Below are positions 16,740-25,363 of a stretch of DNA of 64,000 nt, one piece after another (position 1 is the first letter of the stretch; each line of letters starts with the position of its first letter). The notes under the pieces were generated by a model. It searched no databases and was not told where the DNA came from. It saw only the letters and a program-made list of their open reading frames with translations. Position numbers and translations under genes: made by a program. The DNA comes from an uncultured Bradyrhizobium sp. (GTDB taxonomy: Bacteria; Pseudomonadota; Alphaproteobacteria; Rhizobiales; Xanthobacteraceae). The stretch is from positions 1-64,000 of the forward strand of contig NZ_CAKZHY010000098.1 in assembly GCF_936928535.1 (NCBI RefSeq). Direction: 5' to 3'.

Positions 16740-17192
16740 ATGACTGAAGTACTGTTCTACCATCTGCAGAACATGACGGTTGAGAACGTCTTGCCGCCGC
16801 TTCTCGAGAAATCGCTCGAGCGCGGCTGGCGCGTCGTGGTGCAGTCGACGTCACCGGAGCGGGCCGATGCGCTGGACGCGCATCTATGGACCTATCGCGA
16901 CGATTCCTTCCTGCCGCATGCGACATGGCGGGTGAACGATGTTGCCGACCAGCCGATCGTGCTGGCGATCGAGGCAGACAATCCGAACCGCGCCAATGTC
17001 CGCTTCCTCGTCGACAACGCCGCGTTGCCCGAGGACGCGGAGGGCTATGAGCGCATGGTGCTGCTGTTCAACGGCGACGATCCGGATGCGCTTGCGATGG
17101 CCCGCAGCACATGGACGGATTGCAAGACGCGCGGATTTGAGGTCACCTATTGGCAGGCTGACGAACGGGGCCGGTGGCAACGGCGGAATTAG
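16740..17192 (+). CDS. holC: DNA polymerase III chi subunit
   Basis: A 150-residue HolC. It starts MTEVLFYHLQNMTVENVLPP and contains LLEKSLERGWRVVVQ, LDAHLWTYRDDSFLPHA and RYE-like motifs that define the family. Chi links the clamp loader to single-stranded DNA-binding protein at the replication fork. No strong ribosome site precedes the ATG, but the stop of pepA is only six bases away, so translation is probably coupled. Confidence 0.95.
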   Translation: MTEVLFYHLQNMTVENVLPPLLEKSLERGWRVVVQSTSPERADALDAHLWTYRDDSFLPHATWRVNDVADQPIVLAIEADNPNRANVRFLVDNAALPEDAEGYERMVLLFNGDDPDALAMARSTWTDCKTRGFEVTYWQADERGRWQRRN

Positions 17193-17295
17193 CCGCTTGC
17201 AATTAATGATGTCTTGGACTTTCAAGGGCAGATTGGTTTCGGCCACCTTCGTGCCGCAAAGTGATGTTGGGACAATCGCTTAGGGCTGCTGCTTC

Positions 17296-17853
17296 ATGCG
17301 GGGAATTCAGGTTATCGTGCGACATCAAAAGCTTCCAAAGTCGCTTCTCGTTGCGTTGGCCGCTGTCGCGCCGCTGCTCGCGGGCTGTGCGGGGGGAACC
17401 GATCTCTTGGCGTCTGCCAAGGACGCCGAATGGTTCAACAAGCCGAGCCGCCTGTTCATCAAGAACATTTCGATCGAATCGCCGCCGCTGACCCCCAACA
17501 AGCCGGTGGGGGCTGAGGATCTCGTCAGCGCTGACGGCGCATGTCCCGGCATGGCGCCGCCGCCCGGACCTGCCGATGCCAATGCGTCGACGGCGCCGGC
17601 GCCGGTGGGCGGCACGGTTGCGCTCGGCCACACCGAGTGCGACGTCGTGCGCGGCATCGGCGCGCCTTCCAACGTCAATCTCTCCAGCGATGCCGCCGGC
17701 CGTCGCGTCGCGGTGGTCACCTGGACGACGGGCCCCCGCGCGGGCATCTACACCTTCACGTCAGGGCGCCTCTCCGCGATCGAAGGCAATCCGGAGCCGC
17801 CGCCCGCTCCAAAGCCGGTGAAGCCGAAGGCGAAGAAGAAGGCGGCGACGTAA
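17296..17853 (+). CDS. Lipoprotein with BamE/SmpA-like C-terminal motif
   Basis: A 185-residue protein with a lipoprotein signal peptide: KLPKSLLVALAAVAPLLAGC, lipobox LAGC with Cys31. A GTG at 17317 gives a more standard 24-residue leader and has AGG five bases before it, so it may be the true start. After a Pro-rich region, residues ~105-165 (GHTECDVVRGIGAPSNVN...GIYTFTSGRLSAIE) resemble the short alpha-beta fold of BamE/SmpA-like proteins, by pattern only. The tail is Pro/Lys-rich (KPVKPKAKKKAAT) and may contact peptidoglycan or nucleic acid. A role in the envelope is inferred. Confidence 0.75.
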   Translation: MRGIQVIVRHQKLPKSLLVALAAVAPLLAGCAGGTDLLASAKDAEWFNKPSRLFIKNISIESPPLTPNKPVGAEDLVSADGACPGMAPPPGPADANASTAPAPVGGTVALGHTECDVVRGIGAPSNVNLSSDAAGRRVAVVTWTTGPRAGIYTFTSGRLSAIEGNPEPPPAPKPVKPKAKKKAAT

Positions 17854-17916
17854 CGCGTCCTTGTCCTTAAGGCTGTGCCCATCAACGCGATTGGTTGCGC
17901 ACGCTTCTCTTGGCCA

Positions 17917-18705
17917 TCAAGCGGCCTTGCGCCCTTTGATCGCGGTCGCGCTGGCATGAACAGTGATTTCTCCCGTCGCGCTTGTCGGCAATCGCGATTC
18001 CAATCGGCGTTTCAGCTCTTCTCGCTCGCCATCCGATAGTTTTCCCAAGATGCCGCTCGGGCTGCTGACGACCATCGACAGCCAGTAATCGTCGAAGTCA
18101 GCGAATGTCCGCTCGACGACCAGCTCGCGGGTTTCGATCTCGCGCAGGCCAAGCTCCGCCCAAAGCGCTTTGAGCATCTCGAAGCGAGAGATGTCCGCGC
18201 TCGGCGGGCGAGCTGCGGGGATGCCGAGGGCATCCAACTCCTCCCACAGCGGCTGCGTCGGCGTGCCGCCCCGCAAAATGTCCCAGGTGTAGGACGCGAC
18301 CATGCCGCCGGGCTGGGTGACGCGGACCATTTCCGAGGCGCCCTTGCGCGGGTCGGGGACGAAGAACAGCACCAGGGCCATCACCGCGACGTCGAAGCGG
18401 CCTGTATCGTAGGGAAGGGCCATCGCATCGCCGATCGAGAGCTCGACCGGTTTTGCCGCAAACTTCTGGCGCGCTGTTGCAATCTGGGCGTCGGAGGGAT
18501 CGATTGCGCATACCTGCGATGGGCTGGATTTCGCAAGCAGGAGCTCGGTGAACGCGCCGTTGCCGGCACCGACATCCGCCCAGGCGAGACCAGGGCGTGG
18601 CGCCAGCCAGTCGAGGAACAGCGTCCCGGCCGATCGGCTCCACGGCGCCATGAAACGCTCGTAAGCCGCGCCGTCGGTGAATTTGATCGGTTCGGGTGAC
18701 GACAT
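17917..18705 (-). CDS. Class I SAM-dependent methyltransferase
   Basis: A 262-residue UbiE/Methyltransf_11-type enzyme. The SAM-binding motif is WADVGAGNGAFTELLLAK (near residue 42). CAIDPSDAQI is motif II, and IGDAMALPYDTGRFDVAVMALVLFFV is the post-motif with the acidic residue. It starts MSSPEPIKFTDGAAYERFMAPWSR, a common opening of this subgroup, with AGGGAGAT ahead of the ATG. The substrate cannot be deduced. It stands alone, convergent with the lipoprotein gene. Confidence 0.88.
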   Translation of the reverse strand: MSSPEPIKFTDGAAYERFMAPWSRSAGTLFLDWLAPRPGLAWADVGAGNGAFTELLLAKSSPSQVCAIDPSDAQIATARQKFAAKPVELSIGDAMALPYDTGRFDVAVMALVLFFVPDPRKGASEMVRVTQPGGMVASYTWDILRGGTPTQPLWEELDALGIPAARPPSADISRFEMLKALWAELGLREIETRELVVERTFADFDDYWLSMVVSSPSGILGKLSDGEREELKRRLESRLPTSATGEITVHASATAIKGRKAA

Positions 18706-18909
18706 CTGCGATCTCCCTCAAAATTGCCTATTCAAATGATCTTCGCGCCGAAAAGGTCCGGTCTCGATTTGGTAGCACGATAGCCTGATCGTGCGCGATG
18801 TGTCGCAGCATTTTGATCTGAACAATTTCCGATGAGAAGTCCGCCTTGCATCTATCGAATGCTAAGCCCGGGCAGCTACAGTATCGCCAGGGCTTTTGGG
18901 GGCGGGGGC

Positions 18910-19905
18910 ATGAGGCGGCGCGAATTCATTGCGGGATTGACAGCGGCTGTGGCCGCGCCGTCGGGCGCGATCGCCCAACAATCCAAAGCACCGCGCCGCG
19001 TCGGCGTGCTGGTCGGCCTCGCGGCGAATATCGACGTGCCGGTCGCGCGGGCCTTTCTGAAGCCGTTCCGCGAGGCCATGGGTAAGGCCGGCTGGATGGA
19101 GGACGGCAATGTGCACATCGACTACCGCTTCGGCGGTGCGTTGTCCGATCTGGCCAGCACGAAAGCGTCAGCCGCCGAGCTCGTCGCGCTCGCGCCCGAG
19201 GTGATCTATGCTCAGGGCTTGCCGGCGACGTTGGCGCTGCGTCAGCAGACGACGACGATTCCCATCGTGTTCACGCAGGTGATTGATCCGGTTGGCTTCA
19301 AGCTTGCCGACAGCCTCGGACATCCCGGTGGCAACGTGACCGGTTTCGTGACCTGGGATTTCGCGATCGGCGGCAAATGGATGGAATTGTTGCGCGAGCT
19401 GGATCCGAAGCTTGCCCGCGTTGCCATCCTCTTCAATCCTGATACTGCGCCTTATGCGCCGGGCCTGGTCGCCGCTGCCAGGGATGCTGCTTCCGGAGTG
19501 GACGTGATCGAGATGCGGACGCGCAATGACGGCGAGACCGAAGCCCGGATCGAGGCATTCGGCCGCGCCGGCAATGGCAGCCTGCTCGTCATTCCGGAAC
19601 CCTTCACCAACGGGCATCGCGATCACATCGTCGCACAATGCGCCCGCTTTCGCGTGCCGGCGCTGAATTCCGTGCTGGGCGCGGTCGATGGCGGAGCGCT
19701 GATGTCCTACACATTCGTCTGGGACGAACTCGTCAGCGCACCCGTCGACTACATCGATCGCATCCTGAAGGGCGCATCGCCGCACGATCTGCCGATCCAG
19801 GCGCCGCGCCGATATGAGCTCGTCGTCAATCTGACGACGGCCAAGGCGCTCGGCCTCGATGTGCCGCCCGTGCTGCTCGCGCGCGCCGACCGCGTGATCG
19901 AATAA
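18910..19905 (+). CDS. ABC transporter substrate-binding protein (ABC_sub_bind family), Tat-type signal
   Basis: A 331-residue periplasmic binding protein. It begins MRRREFIAGLTAAVAAPSG, a twin-arginine-like leader ending at AIAQQ. The fold follows the TrpX/ABC_sub_bind pattern: RRVGVLVGLAANIDVPVARAF, NPTT-like TTIPIVFTQVIDPVGFKLADS and the end VNLTTAKALGLDVPPVLLARADRVIE, all hallmarks of this family. The start at 18910 is preceded by a G-rich site; the frame is open to 18832, but that part looks non-coding. No cognate permease or ATPase lies nearby, so this is an orphan binding protein, as is very common in Bradyrhizobium. Ligand unknown. Confidence 0.9.
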   Translation: MRRREFIAGLTAAVAAPSGAIAQQSKAPRRVGVLVGLAANIDVPVARAFLKPFREAMGKAGWMEDGNVHIDYRFGGALSDLASTKASAAELVALAPEVIYAQGLPATLALRQQTTTIPIVFTQVIDPVGFKLADSLGHPGGNVTGFVTWDFAIGGKWMELLRELDPKLARVAILFNPDTAPYAPGLVAAARDAASGVDVIEMRTRNDGETEARIEAFGRAGNGSLLVIPEPFTNGHRDHIVAQCARFRVPALNSVLGAVDGGALMSYTFVWDELVSAPVDYIDRILKGASPHDLPIQAPRRYELVVNLTTAKALGLDVPPVLLARADRVIE

Positions 19906-20353
19906 CTGGCTGCCTGATCGCACTGCTCATATGGCTCGAGGAATCGTCCCCGCCGCGCGCGTCGGGACGGTTCCGGTTGCACGCGATGGAGGCTGCTATC
20001 GCACACGACGGCACGCGCTCCTTCGTTTGCCTGAATCTTGCGAACAAGATCGGTGTGCTGTCGCATCGATTGCGACAAGGTTACTTGGGAAAAGTCGCTG
20101 GACCTTCCATCGGCAATCAATCCTTACAACATCGAAGTCGCGTCCCTGGGCCTCAAAATCACGCCGGCGTGACAAGTGATCCGGAAACGCCCGATGAGAG
20201 AGCGTTCGCAACCGCCGTTGAGAGTCGCCCCCAAGCAAATCTGGAGAGAATCTTCAGAATAATCACGCGCGTCTCAAGCAACGCTTCAAGAATGTCATGT
20301 TCGCGCCTGCTACGCATCGAGGGAGGGGCTAGATCGATCGAAGGATGATTTGA
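19906..20353. other. Intergenic region upstream of the RTX gene
   Basis: A 448-base gap. The first 70 bases hold a hairpin, listed separately. The rest shows no frame with coding character. The last 100 bases are relatively A+T-rich and must hold the promoter of the RTX/T1SS operon. GAAGGA lies 10 bases before the RTX ATG. I could not fix a -35/-10 pair. Confidence 0.5.
19940..19974 (+). terminator. Hairpin after the binding-protein gene
   Basis: GGAATCGTCCC (19940-19950) pairs with GGGACGGTTCC (19964-19974), an 11-base stem with one U-G wobble and a 13-base G+C-rich loop, 35 bases after the stop codon. No T-run follows, so it may be a 3'-end stabiliser or a weak terminator rather than a canonical one. 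Confidence 0.4.
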
Positions 20354-23203
20354 ATGTCTATTACCTCTGTTTTTTCCCCGGTTACGGGGCAGCTCACGAT
20401 TTTCGGCGACAGCGCCAATAACGGCCTCGTGATCGGCCGCGACAAGTCCGGACGCATTCTCATCAATAACGGGCACGTGAAGACGCTTGGTGGAGATCCC
20501 ACCATCGCCAACACCGGCGAGATCGACATCTTCGGTCAGAGCGGTGACGACACGATCAAGGTCGATGAGCAAAACGGCCCGATGCCCGCGGTGCACATTT
20601 TCGGCGGCGACGGCAATGACAGGATCACCGGCGGCTCCGGGGGCGATCTGCTGTTCGGGCAGGGCGGTGACGATGTGATCAACGGCGGCGGCGGCAACGA
20701 TCTGCTGTTCGGTGGTGCGGGCAACGACACGCTCGATGGCGGCAGCGGCAACAACCAGCTGTTCGGCGAGGCCGGCAACGATCTCATGATCTGGAATCCC
20801 GGCGGCGGCAGCAACGTTTTCGAGGGTGGTGACGGCAACGACACCGCTCAGGTCAACGGCAGCAATGCCTCCGAGACGTTCACCATCACCGCGAACGGCA
20901 CCCGCGTGCGGTTCGACGAGACAGGGCCTGCGCCGTTCTCGCTCGATATCGGCACGACGGAAAACCTCGTGCTGCACGCCGGTGGCGGCGACGATGTCAT
21001 CACCGCGGGCAACGGGCTCGGCAGCCTGATCTCGCTGACGCTCGACGGCGGTGCCGGCAATGACACGATCACCGGCGGCGACGGCAACGACCTCCTGATC
21101 GGCGGCTCCGGCAACGACATCGTCACCGGTGGCCGCGGCAACGACGTTGCCCAGCTCGGGTCGGGCGACGATACCTTCATCTGGAATCCCGGCGACGGCA
21201 GCGACACCGTGGAAGGTGGCTCGGGCAACGACAAGCTGGTGTTCAACGGCGCCAACATCAACGAAAACATCGACATCTCGGCCAATGGCAGCCGGGTGCG
21301 TTTCACCCGCGATGTCGCCAACATCACGATGGACCTCAACAGCATCGAACAGATCGAGTTCGATGCGCGCGGCGGCGCCGACAATATCACCGTCGGCGAT
21401 CTCACCGGGACCGGCGTCAAGCAGGTGCTGGTCGATCTCGGAGCTATACCAGGCGGAACGCAAGGCGACGGCGCTGCCGATACGGTGACCGTCAACGGCA
21501 CCAACGGCAATCAGCACATCCAGGTTGCGTCCGCTGGCACAACCGTGACGGTGACCGGCCTGCCTGAGGTCGTGACCATCGCGAATGCGGAATCTGCCAA
21601 CGACCGTCTGGTGATCCAGTCGCTCGGCGGCAATGACGTGATCGATGCATCGCTGCTGGCCGCGGCGATCGGGCTGACCATCGACGGCGGCGCGGGCAAC
21701 GACACCATCACCGGCAGCCAGGGCGCCGACACCCTGATCGGCGGCGACGGCAACGACAAGGTCACCGGCGGTCGAGGCAACGACGTTGCACTCCTCGGCG
21801 CGGGCGATGACACCTACATCTGGAATCCCGGCGACGGCAGCGACGTCGTCGAAGGCCAGGCGGGCACGGATACGCTGGTGTTCAACGGCTCCAATGTCGC
21901 CGAGAACATGTCGATCTCGGCGAACGGAAGTCGTGCGCTGCTCAGCCGCGACGTCGGCGCCGTCACCATGGATCTCAACGGCGTCGAGCACGTGCAGATC
22001 GCCGCCGCCGGCGGTGCCGACAACATCACCGTCAACGATCTCTCGGGGACCGATGTCACGCAGGTAGCAATCGACCTCAGCGCCGGTCCTGGCAGTCAGA
22101 GCGGCGACGGCGCGGCGGATCGCGTGACCGTGAACGGCAGCGGCGGCGAAGACACCATCAAGGTCACGACCTCAGGCGGATCGATCGTGGTCAACGGCCT
22201 GGCGGCGCAGGTGACGGTCGCGCACGCCGATGCCGGCGACGCGCTCGCCGTCAACGGTGGCGGCGGCAACGACGTCATCGATGCCTCCGCGATCAAGGCT
22301 GGGCAAGCGTTCAGCCTCAACATCAACGGCGGCGACGGCAACGACACCATCACCGGCAGCGCCGGCAATGATGTCGTGAACGGCGGCCGCGGCAACGATG
22401 TGGCCAATCTCGGCGCTGGCGACGACACCTTCGTCTGGAATCCAGGCGATGGCAGCGACACCGTCGAAGGCGGCAAGGGCACCGATACGCTGCTGTTCAA
22501 CGGTGCCAACGTCAACGAGAACATCAACATCTCTGCGAACGGCGCACGGGTGCTGTTCACCCGCGACGTCGCCAACATCGCCATGGACGTCAACGGGGTC
22601 GAGCACATCGACTTCAACGCCCTCGGCGGCGCTGACAACATCACGGTCAACGACCTCTCCGGCACCGGCGTGAATCAGGTCAATCTCGACCTCGGCGCCA
22701 ATGACGGCGCGGCTGACACCGTGACCATCAACGGGACCGGCGGGAACGACGTCATCTCGGTGACCGAGCATGACGGCATCATCACGGTGTCGGGCCTCGG
22801 CCAGGACATCAACATCAGTGATGCCGGCGCGGGCGACAGGCTCGTCATCAACGGCCTCGATGGCGACGATGTCATCACGGCCACCGGCCTGCAGAATGGC
22901 ATCCAGCTGGTTGCGAGCGGCGGCAATGGCGATGACGTCCTCATCGGCGGCTCCGGCAACGATACGCTGCTGGGTGGGGCAGGCGACGACATCCTGATCG
23001 GCGGCCCCGGGCAGGACGTCCTCGATGGCGGCACCGGCAACAACGTCCTTATCCAGGACGGGGGTGCGATGGCGGCCGCGATGCTGCTCAACCAGGCCAT
23101 GGCGGCGAGCTTCGTTCCCGCAGGCGACGGCCATGGTGCGATGCCGCTGGTCGATCCGCACACGGCGCAGACCCAGACGCTCGCTCCGCCGCAGCACGCT
23201 TGA
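20354..23203 (+). CDS. RTX (hemolysin-type) calcium-binding repeat protein, T1SS substrate
   Basis: A 949-residue acidic protein with no signal peptide and no cysteine, typical for type I secretion. Blocks of RTX nonapeptides (GGxGxDxLx, for example GGDGNDRITGGSGGDLLFGQ and GGAGNDTLDGGSGNN) bind Ca2+ as parallel beta rolls outside the cell. Between them are four long modules built around WNPGDGSDTVEGG...ISANGSRVRF...GGADNITV, the last three about 205-213 residues apart. The C-terminus (ILIGGPGQDVLDGGTGNN, then an Ala/Met/Gln-rich 55-residue tail) likely carries the secretion signal. The secretion ATPase starts 27 bases downstream. No enzymatic domain is visible, so adhesion, biofilm or surface-layer function is more likely than a toxin. 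Confidence 0.92.
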   Translation: MSITSVFSPVTGQLTIFGDSANNGLVIGRDKSGRILINNGHVKTLGGDPTIANTGEIDIFGQSGDDTIKVDEQNGPMPAVHIFGGDGNDRITGGSGGDLLFGQGGDDVINGGGGNDLLFGGAGNDTLDGGSGNNQLFGEAGNDLMIWNPGGGSNVFEGGDGNDTAQVNGSNASETFTITANGTRVRFDETGPAPFSLDIGTTENLVLHAGGGDDVITAGNGLGSLISLTLDGGAGNDTITGGDGNDLLIGGSGNDIVTGGRGNDVAQLGSGDDTFIWNPGDGSDTVEGGSGNDKLVFNGANINENIDISANGSRVRFTRDVANITMDLNSIEQIEFDARGGADNITVGDLTGTGVKQVLVDLGAIPGGTQGDGAADTVTVNGTNGNQHIQVASAGTTVTVTGLPEVVTIANAESANDRLVIQSLGGNDVIDASLLAAAIGLTIDGGAGNDTITGSQGADTLIGGDGNDKVTGGRGNDVALLGAGDDTYIWNPGDGSDVVEGQAGTDTLVFNGSNVAENMSISANGSRALLSRDVGAVTMDLNGVEHVQIAAAGGADNITVNDLSGTDVTQVAIDLSAGPGSQSGDGAADRVTVNGSGGEDTIKVTTSGGSIVVNGLAAQVTVAHADAGDALAVNGGGGNDVIDASAIKAGQAFSLNINGGDGNDTITGSAGNDVVNGGRGNDVANLGAGDDTFVWNPGDGSDTVEGGKGTDTLLFNGANVNENINISANGARVLFTRDVANIAMDVNGVEHIDFNALGGADNITVNDLSGTGVNQVNLDLGANDGAADTVTINGTGGNDVISVTEHDGIITVSGLGQDINISDAGAGDRLVINGLDGDDVITATGLQNGIQLVASGGNGDDVLIGGSGNDTLLGGAGDDILIGGPGQDVLDGGTGNNVLIQDGGAMAAAMLLNQAMAASFVPAGDGHGAMPLVDPHTAQTQTLAPPQHA
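20770..22700 (+). repeat. Internal long modules of the RTX gene
   Basis: Three similar modules begin near 21131 (GRGNDVAQLGSGDDTFIWNP), 21770 and 22384 and each runs about 310 bases before diverging into RTX linker sequence. A degenerate fourth starts near 20770. The copies share long stretches of DNA identity with mostly third-position differences, which points to internal duplication followed by purifying selection. Confidence 0.8.
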
Positions 23204-23230
23204 TCAGGTGCTCCAGTCTGGAGGACGCCC

Positions 23231-25363
23231 ATGACGGCGAATGCGGTTTCGACTGATACCGGGCTCGACGCGATGCTCACCTTGCTTCATCTGCAGGGTG
23301 TGGCGGCCGATCGCGATCAGCTCAGGCACCGGCAAGGTGCGGCAAGCTTTGGCGCAGCGGATATCATCCGCTGCGCCAGGTCTCTCGGCCTGAAGGCGCG
23401 AACCTACCGCACGCAGTGGAGCCGTCTGGCGGACACCCCGCTGCCGGCGATCGCGAAGTTGCGCGACGGCAGCTTCATGGTCATCGCCAAAGCCTCGGCC
23501 GACAAGGTGCTGGTGCAGTCGCCAGTGGCGCAGCGGCCCGTGTTGATGGAGAGCGACGAGCTGTGCGCGATCTGGGGCGGTGAACTCATCCTGATGGCCC
23601 GCCGCGTCGGTCTATCCGATCTCGGGCGCCGGTTCGACATCACCTGGTTCATCGGCGCGATCGGCAAATACCGGCGGCTGCTGGGTGAGGTGGTGGCGGC
23701 CTCGTTCTTCCTGCAGCTGTTTGCGCTGGTCTCGCCGCTGTTCTTCCAGGTCGTGATCGACAAGGTGCTTGTGCACCGCTCGCTATCGACGCTCGACGTG
23801 CTCGTCATCGGCCTCGTCGTCGTCTCGCTGTTCGACACCGTGCTCGGGATCCTCCGCAATTATCTGTTCTCGCACACCACCAACCGTATCGATGTCGAGC
23901 TGGGTGCGCGGCTGTTCAACCATTTGCTGGCATTGCCGATGGCCTGGTTCCAGGCGAGGCGTGTCGGCGATTCCGTGGCGCGAGTGCGCGAGCTCGAGAA
24001 CATCAGAAATTTCATCACGTCGTCGTCGCTGACGCTGCTGATCGACCTGGTCTTCACGTCGGTGTTTCTGGCGGTGATGTTCGCCTATTCGCCCGTCATG
24101 ACCTGCATCGTGCTGGCCTCGTTCCCGTTCTACATCGCGATCTCCGCGGTGGCGACGCCGCTGTTCCGCCGGCGGCTGGAAGAGAAATTCCGCCGCGGCG
24201 CGGAGAACCAGGCCCTTCTGGTCGAGAGCGTCAGCGGCATCGAGACGCTGAAAGCGATGGCGGTCGAGCCGCAGATGCAGCGCCGCTGGGAAGAGCAACT
24301 CGCCGGCTACGTCTCTGCGAGCTTTGGCGTCACCAGCCTCGGGAACACCGCGAGCCAGTTGGTGCAGTTCGTCAGCAAGGTCGTGACCGCGGCCATCCTT
24401 TATGTCGGCGCGCGGCTCGTGATCGGTGACGCCCTGACCGTCGGCGAGCTCGTCGCCTTCAACATCTTTGCGGGCCGCGTCTCGGCGCCGGTGCTGCGGT
24501 TGGCGCAGGTTTGGCAGGACTTTCACCAGGCACGGCTCTCGATCGCGCGGCTTGGCGACATCCTCAACAGCGCGGCGGAGCCGGCTTACTCCGCCGGCCG
24601 CGCCGGGCTGCCGGCGCTGAGGGGCAACATCCGCTTCGAGCATGTCGGTTTTCGCTACCGGCTCGACGGACCGGAGATCCTGCATGATGTCTCATTCGAC
24701 ATTCCGGCTGGGCAGACCGTCGGCATCGTCGGTTCATCAGGCTCGGGCAAGAGCACCTTCGCAAAACTGGTACAGCGGCTCTACGTGCCGCAAGGCGGCC
24801 GCGTGCTGATCGACGGCATGGATCTGGTCATGACCGACCCGGCCTGGCTGCGGCGGCAGATCGGAATCGTGCTCCAGGAGAACATGCTGTTCAACCGGTC
24901 GGTGCGCGACAACATCGCGCTGGCCGATCCGACCCTGCCGATGGACCGCATCATGGGGGCGGCAAGGCTCGCCGGCGCGCATGACTTCATTCTGGAGCTG
25001 CCCGAAGGCTATGACACGGTCGTCGGCGAGCGCGGCTCGACGCTCTCGGGCGGGCAGCGCCAGCGCATCGCGATCGCCCGCGCGCTGGTGACCAATCCGC
25101 GCATCCTGATTTTCGACGAGGCCACCAGCGCGCTCGACTATGAGAGCGAGCGGATCATCCACGACAACATGAAGGAGATCGCGAAGGGACGCACTGTCCT
25201 GATCATCGCGCATCGCCTTTCCACCGTTCGCGGTGCCGACCGCATCTTCACGCTGGAGCGCGGCCGTCTGGTCGAGGACGGCACGCATGATGCGCTGATC
25301 AAAACTGGCGGCCGTTATGCCTCCCTGCATCGTCTCCAAGGAGGTATCTATGAGGTCGGCTAG
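23231..25363 (+). CDS. Type I secretion ABC transporter (HlyB-like, C39-like N-domain)
   Basis: A 710-residue exporter. Residues 1-~140 form a peptidase-C39-like domain with no catalytic Cys (MLTLLHLQGVAADRDQLRH where peptidases have a Cys), so it should bind but not cleave substrate, as in HlyB. A six-helix membrane domain follows (~150-430). The ATPase has Walker A GSSGSGKST (501-509), Q-loop VLQEN, signature LSGGQRQRIAIARAL (~605) and Walker B ILIFDEATSALD. GGAGG precedes the ATG. It is the energy source for export of the upstream RTX protein. Its stop overlaps the fusion-protein gene. Confidence 0.96.
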   Translation: MTANAVSTDTGLDAMLTLLHLQGVAADRDQLRHRQGAASFGAADIIRCARSLGLKARTYRTQWSRLADTPLPAIAKLRDGSFMVIAKASADKVLVQSPVAQRPVLMESDELCAIWGGELILMARRVGLSDLGRRFDITWFIGAIGKYRRLLGEVVAASFFLQLFALVSPLFFQVVIDKVLVHRSLSTLDVLVIGLVVVSLFDTVLGILRNYLFSHTTNRIDVELGARLFNHLLALPMAWFQARRVGDSVARVRELENIRNFITSSSLTLLIDLVFTSVFLAVMFAYSPVMTCIVLASFPFYIAISAVATPLFRRRLEEKFRRGAENQALLVESVSGIETLKAMAVEPQMQRRWEEQLAGYVSASFGVTSLGNTASQLVQFVSKVVTAAILYVGARLVIGDALTVGELVAFNIFAGRVSAPVLRLAQVWQDFHQARLSIARLGDILNSAAEPAYSAGRAGLPALRGNIRFEHVGFRYRLDGPEILHDVSFDIPAGQTVGIVGSSGSGKSTFAKLVQRLYVPQGGRVLIDGMDLVMTDPAWLRRQIGIVLQENMLFNRSVRDNIALADPTLPMDRIMGAARLAGAHDFILELPEGYDTVVGERGSTLSGGQRQRIAIARALVTNPRILIFDEATSALDYESERIIHDNMKEIAKGRTVLIIAHRLSTVRGADRIFTLERGRLVEDGTHDALIKTGGRYASLHRLQGGIYEVG

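Noticed and set aside
19749..20120. Minus-strand 123-codon frame overlapping the end of the ABC binding-protein gene
   Set aside because: It is the antisense of the family's conserved C-terminus; antisense readings like SYSITRSARASSTGGTSRPS are a known artefact in Bradyrhizobium annotations.
20159..21991. 610-codon minus-strand frame across the RTX gene
   Set aside because: A shadow of the Gly/Asp-rich repeats on the plus strand; no ribosome site and composition unlike a protein.
23231..25363. Protease function in the T1SS transporter N-domain
   Set aside because: The C39 fold lacks the catalytic Cys, so it is a binding domain.
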